A stretch of 50,710 nt of DNA from Lithacetigena sp037446255 [NCBI: Coprothermobacterota bacterium] (GCA_037446255.1 JBBIIY010000010.1:1-50710), one strand, 5' to 3'. Shown: positions 24,451 through 32,568, counted from the stretch's first letter. Program-made: numbers and translations. The notes: generated by a model from the sequence alone, not told the origin.

Positions 24451-24537
24451 TTATAGCAGAGTTTTTTTACTGATGGGTTTGGTTAACAGTTCTTTTAACC
24501 TGCTTTTACTTAAAATCAAGTTGCTTTTACCACTCAT
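24451..24537 (-). other. candidate 28-codon leader ORF upstream of tryptophanase
   Basis: An ATG at 24537 opens a 28-codon basic reading frame ending with TAA at 24451, between the predicted promoter and tnaA, in the place where TnaC lies in enteric bacteria. The peptide begins MSGKSNLILSKSRLKELL and has no tryptophan, so it is not a TnaC by sequence. GGAG lies 12 bases upstream, near the predicted +1. A GGTTAA-TTAACC hairpin (24481-24500) falls inside it. Coding status is unproven. Confidence 0.25.
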
Positions 24538-24559
24538 GATTGCTTAAAACTCCAGTCAG

Positions 24560-24589
24560 ATTATAACATACATATTCTTTTGATGTTTA
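24560..24589 (-). promoter_or_regulatory. extended -10 promoter for tryptophanase
   Basis: On the - strand TGTTATAAT (24568-24560) is a perfect extended -10 element. TAAACA (24589-24584) is 18 bases upstream and matches 4 of 6 of the -35 consensus. Transcription would start near 24553, giving a leader of about 165 bases before tnaA. Confidence 0.5.
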
Positions 24590-24634
24590 CGCTGTTCTGG
24601 TTGACCATACAGGGTGGTTCACATTTGCAATTAC

Positions 24635-24643
24635 TGATATAAT
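24635..24643 (+). promoter_or_regulatory. extended -10 element for the acetogenesis cluster
   Basis: TGATATAAT fits the TGnTATAAT extended -10 consensus; no good -35 is seen, which such promoters tolerate. The start would be near 24650, leaving a leader of about 57 bases before the ATG at 24707. It diverges from the tryptophanase promoter. The 24388-24706 gap holds only these two promoters and the candidate leader ORF. Confidence 0.4.
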
Positions 24644-24706
24644 TTTATGTTGCAAGTTTAATAAATATTTTTGTTTTTATCATTATATTAACTGTTCTTA
24701 TACCAA

Positions 24707-25345
24707 ATGATGCAAGGTTACCTAACTGTAAATATTGATGGTCAGGAAATAAAAACCCGTAGGGGAGAAAAAATACTCTGGACTGCGCTGGATCATGGTA
24801 TTTATATACCCAACCTTTGTGCTATCAGGGAAGTAGAGATACCTTTCGGTGGTTGCCGTATGTGTTTGGTAGAAACATCCATTTCAGGTAAAAATAAAGT
24901 TGTAACTGCTTGCTCGGAACCGGTAAAAGAGGGGATGGTTATTACCACCAGAAGTGATAAATTATCCCGCTTAAGAACTACCTCTTTTGAACTTATCCTG
25001 AGCGACCATGAAATTGATTGTCCCAACTGTCCTGGTTCTAATAAATGTCAGCTTTTGAAAATAGCTGTTTATCTGAAAGTAAAGGTTAAATATCCAGATA
25101 GATTTAAAAGAATTGAAAAAAACCTTCCGGTGGATTTATCCCACCCCCGTGTAGGATACAGTCCCAATAAATGCATAAAGTGTGGGAAATGTGTATTTGC
25201 CTGCAAAGGACTCCTAAGCTTTGTTAACTATGGACTGGATACGGGTATTTCAACTTTTAACCACACTCCCCTCGGAGAACTCGGTTGTGATGCTTGCCTT
25301 GAATGCTTGAAGGTTTGCCCGGTAGGAGCATTTTTTGAAAGATAA
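24707..25345 (+). CDS. HoxU/NuoG N-terminal-like iron-sulfur protein
   Basis: Electron-transfer subunit of 212 residues built like the N-terminus of NuoG, HoxU and [FeFe] hydrogenase. It has a 2Fe-2S domain (CAIREVEIPFGGCRMC and a fourth Cys in TACSEP), a His-Cys3 site (DHEIDCPNCPGSNKC, about 103-117), and two [4Fe-4S] motifs, CIKCGKCVFACKG (about 153-165) and CDACLECLKVCPVG near the end. No H-cluster or NADH-binding domain follows, so it must pair with subunits encoded elsewhere or with the cluster's own reductase. The ATG has no Shine-Dalgarno; a second ATG follows immediately. First gene of the cluster. Confidence 0.82.
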   Translation: MMQGYLTVNIDGQEIKTRRGEKILWTALDHGIYIPNLCAIREVEIPFGGCRMCLVETSISGKNKVVTACSEPVKEGMVITTRSDKLSRLRTTSFELILSDHEIDCPNCPGSNKCQLLKIAVYLKVKVKYPDRFKRIEKNLPVDLSHPRVGYSPNKCIKCGKCVFACKGLLSFVNYGLDTGISTFNHTPLGELGCDACLECLKVCPVGAFFER

Positions 25346-25355
25346 GGAGGATTAA

Positions 25356-25769
25356 ATGAAGAAGAATTATACCTATCTAACCTTAAAAGAGGTTGAAGGA
25401 GTTGGTAGTACCCATGACAGTTACCTTAAAAGGTCTATTCAAGAAAGGGTTAAAGCCCTGGATTTGGTTATAGATGCCTCAGATTTAGCTTCCTTTATTG
25501 GGGGGGTGAAGGTTGTTTCGCCACCCATAAGGTGCGATTGGGCAGTGGAAAAAGAGTTCTTCCCAGGGGTTAAGTCTATTTTTATCTATTCTTCACCAGA
25601 TAAAGAATTTGATTCCCAACTTCAGGTGCTATTTAGTGGGGAAACCCTGAGTGACCTGAAAGGAGAAGACCTGGCTATCTTAAGCATCGCTACCTTGAAT
25701 CATATGTTAAGGTATGTAAGAAAATTGTATTCAGATAAAAACCTACCTCCTATGTGCAGGATGGTTTAA
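25356..25769 (+). CDS. unknown protein in the acetogenesis cluster
   Basis: I do not recognise this 137-residue soluble protein. It has LKEVEGVGSTHDSYLKRSIQ near the start, SPPIRCDWAVEKEFFPGVKS in the middle and ends NLPPMCRMV; only two cysteines. A perfect AAGGAGG precedes its ATG, and it lies 10 bases after the Fe-S protein gene and 30 before the CooC-like gene, so it is surely expressed with them. An accessory role in CODH/ACS or in electron transfer is a guess from position only. Confidence 0.6.
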   Translation: MKKNYTYLTLKEVEGVGSTHDSYLKRSIQERVKALDLVIDASDLASFIGGVKVVSPPIRCDWAVEKEFFPGVKSIFIYSSPDKEFDSQLQVLFSGETLSDLKGEDLAILSIATLNHMLRYVRKLYSDKNLPPMCRMV

Positions 25770-25799
25770 CAGTACTTTATAAAAAGGAGATTATATTTT

Positions 25800-26597
25800 A
25801 TGAAAATTGCCATTAGCGGTAAAGGGGGAGTGGGTAAATCCACTCTGGCTGCTTTATTGGCCCTAACTTTTGTGGAAGCAGGCAATAAAGTTCTGGCCAT
25901 AGATGCCGACCCCGATGCTAATCTGGGATCATCCCTTGGCTTTACCCGAGAGGAGATTAAAAGTATCACCCCTTTGTCAGAAATGAAAGAGTTGATTGCC
26001 CAGCGTACGGGAATCAAAGGACCTTCTCTGGGACAGATGTTTAAACTCAACCCCCAGGTTGATGATATACCTGCCAAATTTTCCTTAAAAAAAGGAAACT
26101 TAAGTTTATTGCTGTTGGGAACTTTTGAGAAAGGGGGAAGTGGCTGTTTTTGCCCGGAAAACTCCCTCCTTAGAAGCCTGATAAGCCATGTTCTTCACCT
26201 GAAAAACGAAGTGGTTATAGTAGATATGGAGGCAGGCCTGGAGCATCTCGGTAGAGGAACGGCCAGTTTTGTGGACGCTTTTGTCATAGTGGTAGAACCT
26301 TCTCATAACAGCATTCAAACCGCTTTAAAGATAAGGGAGATGGCCAGTGATATCGGGGTAAATGAATCTTTTCTGGTAGCTAACAAAATTAAAGGTGACA
26401 GCGACCTGGAGTTCATTAAAAAAAATACCCCCGGATTCACCCAACTGGGGACCATTACTTATAGTTTAGGGCTTATAGAAGGTGACCTTAAGGGTGATTC
26501 TCCTTTGGTAAGCAGTCCAGAAACCTATAACCAGGTTAAAGTTATAAAAGCACAACTGGAAAAATTAATACCTGAAAATTATCCTGATAGTAAATGA
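25800..26597 (+). CDS. CooC-type nickel-insertion ATPase (first copy)
   Basis: MinD/ParA-family P-loop ATPase of 265 residues that, by family, inserts nickel into CODH or ACS. Deviant Walker A GKGGVGKST (8-16), AIDADPDANLGSSLG (about 38-52), the metal-binding CxC in GSGCFCPENSLL (about 112-123), and VDMEAGLEHLGRGTA. The CxC marks the CooC/AcsF group and separates it from MinD. Its stop overlaps the fhs start as ATGA. A second member lies at 30433; no CODH or ACS gene is in the window. Confidence 0.83.
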   Translation: MKIAISGKGGVGKSTLAALLALTFVEAGNKVLAIDADPDANLGSSLGFTREEIKSITPLSEMKELIAQRTGIKGPSLGQMFKLNPQVDDIPAKFSLKKGNLSLLLLGTFEKGGSGCFCPENSLLRSLISHVLHLKNEVVIVDMEAGLEHLGRGTASFVDAFVIVVEPSHNSIQTALKIREMASDIGVNESFLVANKIKGDSDLEFIKKNTPGFTQLGTITYSLGLIEGDLKGDSPLVSSPETYNQVKVIKAQLEKLIPENYPDSK

Positions 26598-28267
26598 AAT
26601 CAATCCCTAACCACCTGAACTATACACCGAAACCCATTGAAAGAATAGCTGAAAAAGCAGGTATAAATCTAAAATTTATTGAACCCTACGGTCATTATAA
26701 AGGCAAGATTGATTTAAGCCTTATAAAAACCCTCCCCCCTGAAAAAAAGGGAAAGTTAATTTTCTGTACCACCATTAATCCCACCCCTGCTGGTGAAGGA
26801 AAAACCACTACCACCATTGCCCTGGCTGATGCCCTTAACCTTCTGGGCAGAAAAACCATATTAAACCTCAGGGAACCAGCCCTCGGACCTCTTTTTGGGG
26901 TCAGGGGCGGAGCTATCGGGGGAGGAAAAGCCCAGATAATTCCCCGCTATGACCTCATACTTCATTTTACCGGTGATATGCATGCCCTCTCTTCCGCTAA
27001 CAATCTAATCTCTGCTGTGTTAGATAATCATATCTACCAGGGAAATGAGCTAAGTATTGATATCCGAAAAATTATCCATCGCCATACTATTGATATGAAT
27101 GACCGACAGCTGAGAAATATAGTAACCGGATTGGGGAAAAGTCATGGAACTCCACGGGAAGACGGTTTTGATATTACACCTGCCACTGAATTGATGACTA
27201 TTTTTTGCCTGGCTAAAGATTACCGCGACCTGAAAACCCGCATAGGAAATATAATTATCGCCTACAACCAGCATGGCAGACCGGTTACTGTTGAAGATTT
27301 GAAAATATCCGGAGCGGTAACCATTTTACTAAAAGAAGCCTTTAAGCCCAACCTCGTTCAGTCTACAGGGGGAACTCCAGCTATGGTTCACGGAGGTCCA
27401 TTTGCTAATATAGCTCATGGTTGCTGTAGTAATATCTCCACCGATATATCTCTCAAACTGGCAGATTTTGTAGTTACTGAAGCTGGTTTTGGAGCTGACA
27501 CAGGAGGAGAAAAGTTTCTTGATATTAAATGCCGTTTAGGTGGGTATTCGCCTGAAGCTGTGGTTATAGTAGTTTCTCTAAAAGCCCTCAAATATCATGG
27601 GGGTGTTGATAAAAAGGATTTAACCCGAGAAAACCTCCCTGCACTCAAGAAAGGATTACCTAACCTAATCAAGCATATAGATAATTTTCAGCAGGTTTTC
27701 CAGTTACCGGTACTGGTAGCCATTAACTCTTTTGAAGAAGATACTTTCGCAGAACTGAACCTGCTAAAAGAAGAGTGTTCACAGAAAGGAACTAAAGCCA
27801 TCCTGGCTAAAGGTTGGAATGAGGGAGGCAGTGGAGCAATTGATTTAGCTGAAGAAATAATTAACCTCACCAATCAGAACCATAAAAGCAGCTTTCAATT
27901 TGCTTATCCTCTGGATATGCCGGTGATAGACAAAATTGAAACTATTGCTGGTAAAATATATGGAGCCGAGGGATGCAGTTTTGCCCCCCATGCCTACCGT
28001 GAATTAGAAAGGATTGAGAATTCATCCTTCAGGAAACTACCAGTATGCCTGGCAAAAACTCAGTTTTCCTTGAGTGATAACCCGGTAAAGCTGGGGAGAC
28101 CGCAAAATTTTAAAATAAATATAAACGACCTGAGAGTACATGCTGGTGCGGGCTTAATAATTGCCCTTACCGGTGACATTATGACCATGCCAGGTTTACC
28201 GCGGGTTCCTTCCGCTATAATGATGGATATTGACGAAGAAGGCAATTATGTTGGGCTTTCTTCTTAA
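26594..28267 (+). CDS. fhs: formate-tetrahydrofolate ligase, canonical form
   Basis: Makes 10-formyl-THF from formate, ATP and THF, the first THF step of the Wood-Ljungdahl methyl branch. The 557-residue protein has the ATP site [16 protein letters not shown] (about 62-77), LREPALGPLFGVRGGAIGGGKAQIIP (in the 93-118 region), HFTGDMHALSSANN and GGFGADTGGEKF-like AGFGADTGGEKFLD. Length is normal for the family. The ORF starts four bases before the CooC stop. 73 AT-rich bases separate it from metV, including a TATAAT at 28291-28296 that might be an internal promoter. Confidence 0.95.
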   Translation: MKSIPNHLNYTPKPIERIAEKAGINLKFIEPYGHYKGKIDLSLIKTLPPEKKGKLIFCTTINPTPAGEGKTTTTIALADALNLLGRKTILNLREPALGPLFGVRGGAIGGGKAQIIPRYDLILHFTGDMHALSSANNLISAVLDNHIYQGNELSIDIRKIIHRHTIDMNDRQLRNIVTGLGKSHGTPREDGFDITPATELMTIFCLAKDYRDLKTRIGNIIIAYNQHGRPVTVEDLKISGAVTILLKEAFKPNLVQSTGGTPAMVHGGPFANIAHGCCSNISTDISLKLADFVVTEAGFGADTGGEKFLDIKCRLGGYSPEAVVIVVSLKALKYHGGVDKKDLTRENLPALKKGLPNLIKHIDNFQQVFQLPVLVAINSFEEDTFAELNLLKEECSQKGTKAILAKGWNEGGSGAIDLAEEIINLTNQNHKSSFQFAYPLDMPVIDKIETIAGKIYGAEGCSFAPHAYRELERIENSSFRKLPVCLAKTQFSLSDNPVKLGRPQNFKININDLRVHAGAGLIIALTGDIMTMPGLPRVPSAIMMDIDEEGNYVGLSS

Positions 28268-28340
28268 GGTAATTAAACCCTATGTTAAAATATAATTTAT
28301 TCTTTAATTTTTACCAGATATTATTTAGGAGGATGTTGAA

Positions 28341-28991
28341 ATGATAATTTCCAAGACGAAGCCTATTGAGGAAATACTAAATTTCCTTGAAGGAAAAAAC
28401 AAATTATTTATCAGCGGTTGCGCTCAATGTGCCACAGTTTGCCAGGCTGGTGGAGAGAAAGAAATCCTAACGATGAAAACTCTTTTAGAAGAAGCGGGTA
28501 AGGTGGTTTTAAATTACCAGGTCATTGACCCTGGTTGTAACCTTTTGCAGGCTAAAAAAGATTTCAAATTACAAAAAGAATCTCTGGAACAGGCAGAAGC
28601 AGTCCTTTCTATGGCTTGTGGCGATGGAACCCAAACCCTGGCTAAACTGGTTAAAATACCCGTTTACCCTGCTAATAACACCATGTTCATCGGTGAGATA
28701 GAAAGAGTCGGACATTATTCAGAAATGTGCATAGCCTGCGGTGATTGTGAATTAGGCTGGACCGGTGGTATATGCCCTATTACCCGTTGTGCAAAGGGAT
28801 TGCTTAATGGTCCCTGTGGTGGGTCTCGGAATGGTAAGTGTGAAACTAACACCGAGACAGATTGTGCCTGGATTGAGATTTACAAAAAATTAGGCGAGCT
28901 GGGACAGTTGAGTAGCCTCAAAAAAATCAGGCCGCCTAAAGATTTCTCAACTTCAGTTAAACCAAGAAAACTCGTTATTGAGAGGAGTTAA
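28341..28991 (+). CDS. metV: MetV, zinc/Fe-S partner of methylene-THF reductase
   Basis: Partner subunit of acetogenic methylene-THF reductase. The 216-residue protein has an N-terminal CAQCATVCQAGG (about 32-43) and the characteristic C-terminal CIACGDCELGWTGGICPITRC (starting near 133) and NGPCGGSRNGKCE, the cysteine pattern of the MTHFR C-terminal domain (PF12225) found in MetV. Strong AGGAGG precedes the ATG. Six bases before metF. In Moorella and relatives MetV-MetF associates with Hdr or Rnf-type proteins; here the electron donor is not evident, but the HoxU-like protein of the same cluster is a candidate. Confidence 0.9.
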   Translation: MIISKTKPIEEILNFLEGKNKLFISGCAQCATVCQAGGEKEILTMKTLLEEAGKVVLNYQVIDPGCNLLQAKKDFKLQKESLEQAEAVLSMACGDGTQTLAKLVKIPVYPANNTMFIGEIERVGHYSEMCIACGDCELGWTGGICPITRCAKGLLNGPCGGSRNGKCETNTETDCAWIEIYKKLGELGQLSSLKKIRPPKDFSTSVKPRKLVIERS

Positions 28992-28996
28992 ATAAA

Positions 28997-29869
28997 ATGC
29001 TTAAAGAAGCTTTATCGCAGGGAAAATTTGCAGTCACCGCAGAAGTTGCCCCGCCCAAAGGGGTTGATTTTACCGAAGTAATTGAAGTAGCCCACCTTTT
29101 GAAAGGTAAAGTAGATGGAGTTAATGTAACTGATTTCCAGAGCGCAGTTTTACGAGCTACCTCTCTGGTTACCTGTCATTTCCTCCATGACCATGGTCTT
29201 GACCCAATTTTCCAGATGACCGGCAGGGATAGAAACAGGATAGCCATACAGGGAGAACTGATGGCTGCTTATCTATTAGGCATCAGGAATGTACTTGCTT
29301 TAACTGGCGACCATCCCTTTGTTGGAGACCATAAAGGAGCTAAACCTGTTTTTGACCTTGACTCCATCGGTATCCTTCAGGCGGGGAATTCACTGAGAAA
29401 TGGCAAAGATATGGAAGGAAATACCCTGAAAGGAACGCCCGACTATTTCCTGGGAGCTATAGTCACCCCCTTCTTTGACCCCTTAGAAGCCCAGATTTTG
29501 AAGATGGAAAAGAAAATAGAGGCGGGAGCGGAGTTTTTCCAGACTCAAGCGGTATATGACCTGGATACAGTGTATCGTTTCCGTAATGCCACCAGGCATC
29601 TAAATACTAAAGTATTAATGGGAGTAGTTCCCCTTAAGTCCGCTGGAATGGCTAAATTTATGAACGGTAATGTTCCCGGTATCTATGTCCCTGATGAAAT
29701 CATCAACAGAATTGCCAGGGCAGAAAAACCGGTTGGCGAAGGCATTAAAATTGCTGCTGAATTTATTAAACAATTAAAATCTGAGGGCTTGTGCGATGGT
29801 GTTCATATAATGGCTATTGGTGGGGAAAAGAATGTTCCCAGAATATTAGAAGCTGCGGGGTTATTATAG
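28997..29869 (+). CDS. metF: 5,10-methylenetetrahydrofolate reductase
   Basis: FAD (TIM-barrel) enzyme reducing methylene-THF to methyl-THF. The 290-residue protein has FAVTAEVAPPKGVD at the N-terminus with the conserved Glu of the (E)(V)xPP motif, GVNVTDFQSAVLR (about 37-49), MTGRDRNRIAIQGEL (about 73-87), NVLALTGDHP (about 95-104) and EFFQTQAVYD (about 177-186). GDHP and Q at the FQTQ are folate-contact positions in the family. Follows metV by five bases. Confidence 0.95.
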   Translation: MLKEALSQGKFAVTAEVAPPKGVDFTEVIEVAHLLKGKVDGVNVTDFQSAVLRATSLVTCHFLHDHGLDPIFQMTGRDRNRIAIQGELMAAYLLGIRNVLALTGDHPFVGDHKGAKPVFDLDSIGILQAGNSLRNGKDMEGNTLKGTPDYFLGAIVTPFFDPLEAQILKMEKKIEAGAEFFQTQAVYDLDTVYRFRNATRHLNTKVLMGVVPLKSAGMAKFMNGNVPGIYVPDEIINRIARAEKPVGEGIKIAAEFIKQLKSEGLCDGVHIMAIGGEKNVPRILEAAGLL

Positions 29870-30405
29870 TATTTCCCTGGTGGTTATCTTTTATCCTGAC
29901 TAACCCACTAAGAAAGTTACTGACTGACAGAGATAGAATTCTGGTTGATTCTTTGGTTGATCACAATTCTGTAGTTATGGAAGTTGGTCCTGGAAATGGA
30001 TTCCTTACCGAATATCTGGCTCAAAAAGCACTCCTGGTTTACGCCATAGAGCTCCAGAAAGAGATGGCGGTTCAATTGGAGAAAAGAGTTAAAAAGTGGA
30101 AAAATAAGGTGAAAATTGTTAATCAGGACATAGCAGACTACCAACATGAAGATGACCCGGTAGATACGGTAATTGCTTTCTACAGTTTTCACGAAATAAA
30201 AAACCAGAAAAAAGCAGTAATCAATATAGTGAACTCGCTCAAGAAAGGTGGTTGTTTTTGTTTTTATGAACCTACCATAGAAGTTAACTGGGAGCAAATG
30301 GAAAATATAACTGATTTATTTTCTGAATCAGGCATGAAAATAGACCTTTACAGAAAAGGAATATACACCAATTTTATCAGACTTAAAAAAGTCCAAGCAG
30401 TGTAA
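29791..30405 (+). CDS. SAM-dependent methyltransferase, class I
   Basis: Methyltransferase of unknown substrate. It has WWLSFILTNPLRKLL in the N-terminal part, motif I VMEVGPGNGFLTEYLA (about 62-77), the acidic YAIELQ, and VIAFYSFHEI (post-I region), ending with a short basic strand. The ATG at 29791 has GAGGG eight bases upstream but lies inside metF, giving a 79-base overlap and a first 25 residues that are read in another frame of metF. No in-frame ATG, GTG or TTG lies between it and WWLSF, so I keep it. It sits between metF and the second CooC gene and may be transcribed with them. Confidence 0.75.
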   Translation: MRWCSYNGYWWGKECSQNIRSCGVIIVFPWWLSFILTNPLRKLLTDRDRILVDSLVDHNSVVMEVGPGNGFLTEYLAQKALLVYAIELQKEMAVQLEKRVKKWKNKVKIVNQDIADYQHEDDPVDTVIAFYSFHEIKNQKKAVINIVNSLKKGGCFCFYEPTIEVNWEQMENITDLFSESGMKIDLYRKGIYTNFIRLKKVQAV

Positions 30406-30432
30406 TCTACAAGAAAAATAATTGGAGGTAAA

Positions 30433-31194
30433 ATGAGTTTTCTAATAGCTATAGCTGGTAAAGGTGGAACCGGTAAAACCACTTTTTCAGGATTAATAGT
30501 GAATTATTTGATAAAAAAGGGGAAGACACCCATTCTGGCTATTGATGCTGACCCAAGCAGCAACCTTAACGAAGTATTGGGTGAAAAAGTAAGTTTAACC
30601 ATTGGTGAACTTACTGAATCACTCGCTACTATTGATGCCAGCAATCAAAGTGGTGTATCCAAAATAGAACAGATGGAATATAAAATAAACTCAGCTATCG
30701 TCGAGGGAAAGGGCTTTGATTTGCTGGCCATGGGCAGGCCAGAGGGACCCGGTTGTTATTGTCATGTAAACCACCTTTTAAAAAGCACGATTACCAAATT
30801 AACCAAATCCTACCCTTACATTGTGGTGGATAACGAAGCAGGGATGGAACATTTAAGCAGAAGAACCACCGGAAAAGCTGACTTGCTTCTCATCATCAGT
30901 GACCCCAGCCCTCGCGGTATAGAAGCTGCTGCCAGGATTAAAGAGGTATCTAAAGAAGTAAAGTTAGATATTAAAAAAATTAACCTGATAATTAATCGGG
31001 TGATGAACGATAAGTTATACCCCGAATCCCTCAGAATAATTGAAAAGTATGGCCTGGAGCTTGCTGGTACTGTCCCCCTGGATGAAACCATCATGAATCT
31101 GGATGGAGAGAAAAAACCAATTTTTGAACTCCCGCAGAATTCAATTGCTTATCAGAAAGTATTTGATATACTGGATTCTTTAAATATTAACTGA
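30433..31194 (+). CDS. CooC/AcsF-type nickel-insertion ATPase (second copy)
   Basis: P-loop ATPase of 253 residues, with GKGGTGKTTFSG (9-20), AIDADPSSNLNEVLG (about 37-51), the CxC motif in GPGCYCHVNHLL (about 100-111), DNEAGMEHLSRRTTG (about 137-151) and SDPSPRGIEAA. GCYCHVN and DNEAGMEH match AcsF/CooC of acetogens better than the first copy does. AATTGGAGGTAAA precedes its ATG. The two copies may serve CODH and ACS separately; that is inference. Last gene of the cluster. Confidence 0.87.
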   Translation: MSFLIAIAGKGGTGKTTFSGLIVNYLIKKGKTPILAIDADPSSNLNEVLGEKVSLTIGELTESLATIDASNQSGVSKIEQMEYKINSAIVEGKGFDLLAMGRPEGPGCYCHVNHLLKSTITKLTKSYPYIVVDNEAGMEHLSRRTTGKADLLLIISDPSPRGIEAAARIKEVSKEVKLDIKKINLIINRVMNDKLYPESLRIIEKYGLELAGTVPLDETIMNLDGEKKPIFELPQNSIAYQKVFDILDSLNIN

Positions 31195-31326
31195 TAATGA
31201 TTCTTTTTTAAAAATGGTTTTTATACTACTTTTTACCATCAGGAGTTGTTTTAGTCTTTAACTGTTTTATGAATATTTAATAGCGGCTAAATTGTAGAAT
31301 AATAAACAAAGAAAACAGAAGCAACT

Positions 31327-31352
31327 CTTTTTTTGCAAGCTTTCAAAAAAAG
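31327..31352. repeat. AT-rich perfect hairpin between convergent genes
   Basis: CTTTTTTTG (31327-31335) and CAAAAAAAG (31344-31352) form a 9-bp stem with an eight-base loop. It lies between the end of the acetogenesis cluster and the convergent CoaX-like gene. The stem is nearly all A-T and has no following T run, so it is weak as a terminator; the remaining 31195-31357 shows nothing else. Confidence 0.3.
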
Positions 31353-31357
31353 GTTAT

Positions 31358-32131
31358 TTAAACTAAACCGCTATTTAATACGCTTATCTGATATAAACCC
31401 TTTAAACCAAGGTCTTCATCAATTACTTCAATATTTTTCAGGTAAGGGGCTAAAATGGAAAGGCAATCTCCAGAAGCGATAACTTTAAATTTACCTGCTT
31501 GACTCTCCTGAATTCTTTCAACCATAGAATCAATCATACCGGCAAAGCCATATACAAAGCCAGAATTTAAGGCTTCTTCGGTATTCTTACCTATTACCTC
31601 CCGGGGGGTGTCCAGGCTAATCCCGGGAAGCAGGGCAGTTTTCTCAATCAGGGAGTTCAGAGAATTATAAAGACCGGGGGCAATAGCCACCCCTATAAAT
31701 TCCCGGTTCTGGTTAACTACTGAAAAGGTGGTGGCGGTATCACAGTTTACCAATATAAATGAGGGTTGGTAGTTGGCTAAAGCTCCTACCGCTAAAGTAA
31801 TTATGTCTGCGCCGACTTCTTTAGGGTTTTCTACTTTCAAAGATAAACCGGTCTTTATCCCCGGAGCCACTATCAGTGTTGGAATTTTCAATGTTTCTTC
31901 TCCCAACTCTTTCATAACTCTGGTAATTGGCGGTACTACCGACGCCACTACCATCTTCTGGACTTGTTTCATTTCATATTTATGCTGGTTCAAGGTTTCT
32001 TTGATTTGCAGGACATACTCAAAAGGAGTTTTCAGGGGATCGCTTCTGATTTTGAAACGGCAAACTACCTCCCCCTGATTAACAATACCAACCGTGGTTA
32101 ACTGGTTTAATACTGAAATACCTAAAACCAT
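31358..32131 (-). CDS. CoaX-like (type III pantothenate kinase family) protein with altered motifs
   Basis: Protein of 257 residues with the fold and order of type III pantothenate kinase: ASVVPPITRVMKEL, VENPKEVGAD (about 101-110), TATTFSVV, AIAPGLYNSLNSLIEKTALLP and GKNTEEALNSGFVYG. Several catalytic motifs differ. The N-terminal DxGNT is SVLNQ, GADR is GADI, and DxGTATT is NCDTATT. The first Asp binds the ATP phosphates in the family, so ordinary kinase activity is doubtful, although Asp of GAD remains. Could be a divergent kinase, a regulator, or a Bvg accessory factor-type protein. Probably follows the small membrane gene in one transcript. Confidence 0.65.
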   Translation of the reverse strand: MVLGISVLNQLTTVGIVNQGEVVCRFKIRSDPLKTPFEYVLQIKETLNQHKYEMKQVQKMVVASVVPPITRVMKELGEETLKIPTLIVAPGIKTGLSLKVENPKEVGADIITLAVGALANYQPSFILVNCDTATTFSVVNQNREFIGVAIAPGLYNSLNSLIEKTALLPGISLDTPREVIGKNTEEALNSGFVYGFAGMIDSMVERIQESQAGKFKVIASGDCLSILAPYLKNIEVIDEDLGLKGLYQISVLNSGLV

Positions 32132-32165
32132 CGTTGAATTCTCTTCTTACAAGTCAAAAAGCCAA

Positions 32166-32372
32166 TTATTTCTTGAAAAGTGTAATTAACGGTTTGATAG
32201 CAAATATAAGGGCAACAATTAGAAGTGTCAGCGGATTGCATTCAATAAATGTGGGAAAAAGACTGGCGAGCATAACCCCCAGGGTTAATAAGCTGAAAAT
32301 AACCAGTAGATGATCACAGATACCTGCTTTTTTCATAAACTTTTCTCTTAACTGGCAACAGGGCTTATTCAT
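32166..32372 (-). CDS. small two-helix membrane protein
   Basis: A 68-residue protein with helices at about 21-40 and 46-64, preceded by the short basic MNKPCCQLREKFMKK; no family recognised. A strong AAAGGAGGT seven bases before the ATG supports translation. It ends 34 bases before the CoaX-like gene. The cysteine pair near the N-terminus may be solvent-exposed on the cytoplasmic side. Confidence 0.55.
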   Translation of the reverse strand: MNKPCCQLREKFMKKAGICDHLLVIFSLLTLGVMLASLFPTFIECNPLTLLIVALIFAIKPLITLFKK

Positions 32373-32507
32373 AAAACCTCCTTTATCGTGTTGTTTAATT
32401 ATTGGTAACTATGGTTATTATAAATCATTTTACCCAGATTAGTAATAAAAAGATGATTATACTCTAACAATCTAACTTGATCCCGAATTCTTTCGGTATT
32501 ATTAAAA

Positions 32508-32542
32508 AAAGAGGTGGCATTTATTAAACACACCACCTCTTT
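32508..32542 (-). terminator. Rho-independent terminator of the oxygen-defence operon
   Basis: On the - strand AAAGAGGTGG (32542-32533) pairs with CCACCTCTTT (32517-32508), and TTTT with further T follows. It lies 27 bases after the stop of the rubredoxin-cupin gene, so it ends the 35442-32569 transcript. Confidence 0.87.
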
Positions 32543-32568
32543 AAAATATTTGATAATTATTTAATAGA

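Noticed and set aside
24451-24537. A true TnaC leader peptide
   Set aside because: The ORF has no tryptophan codon and no conserved TnaC residues; kept only as a candidate.
28291-28296. Internal promoter before metV
   Set aside because: TATAAT is present, but no acceptable -35 box or extended -10 accompanies it.
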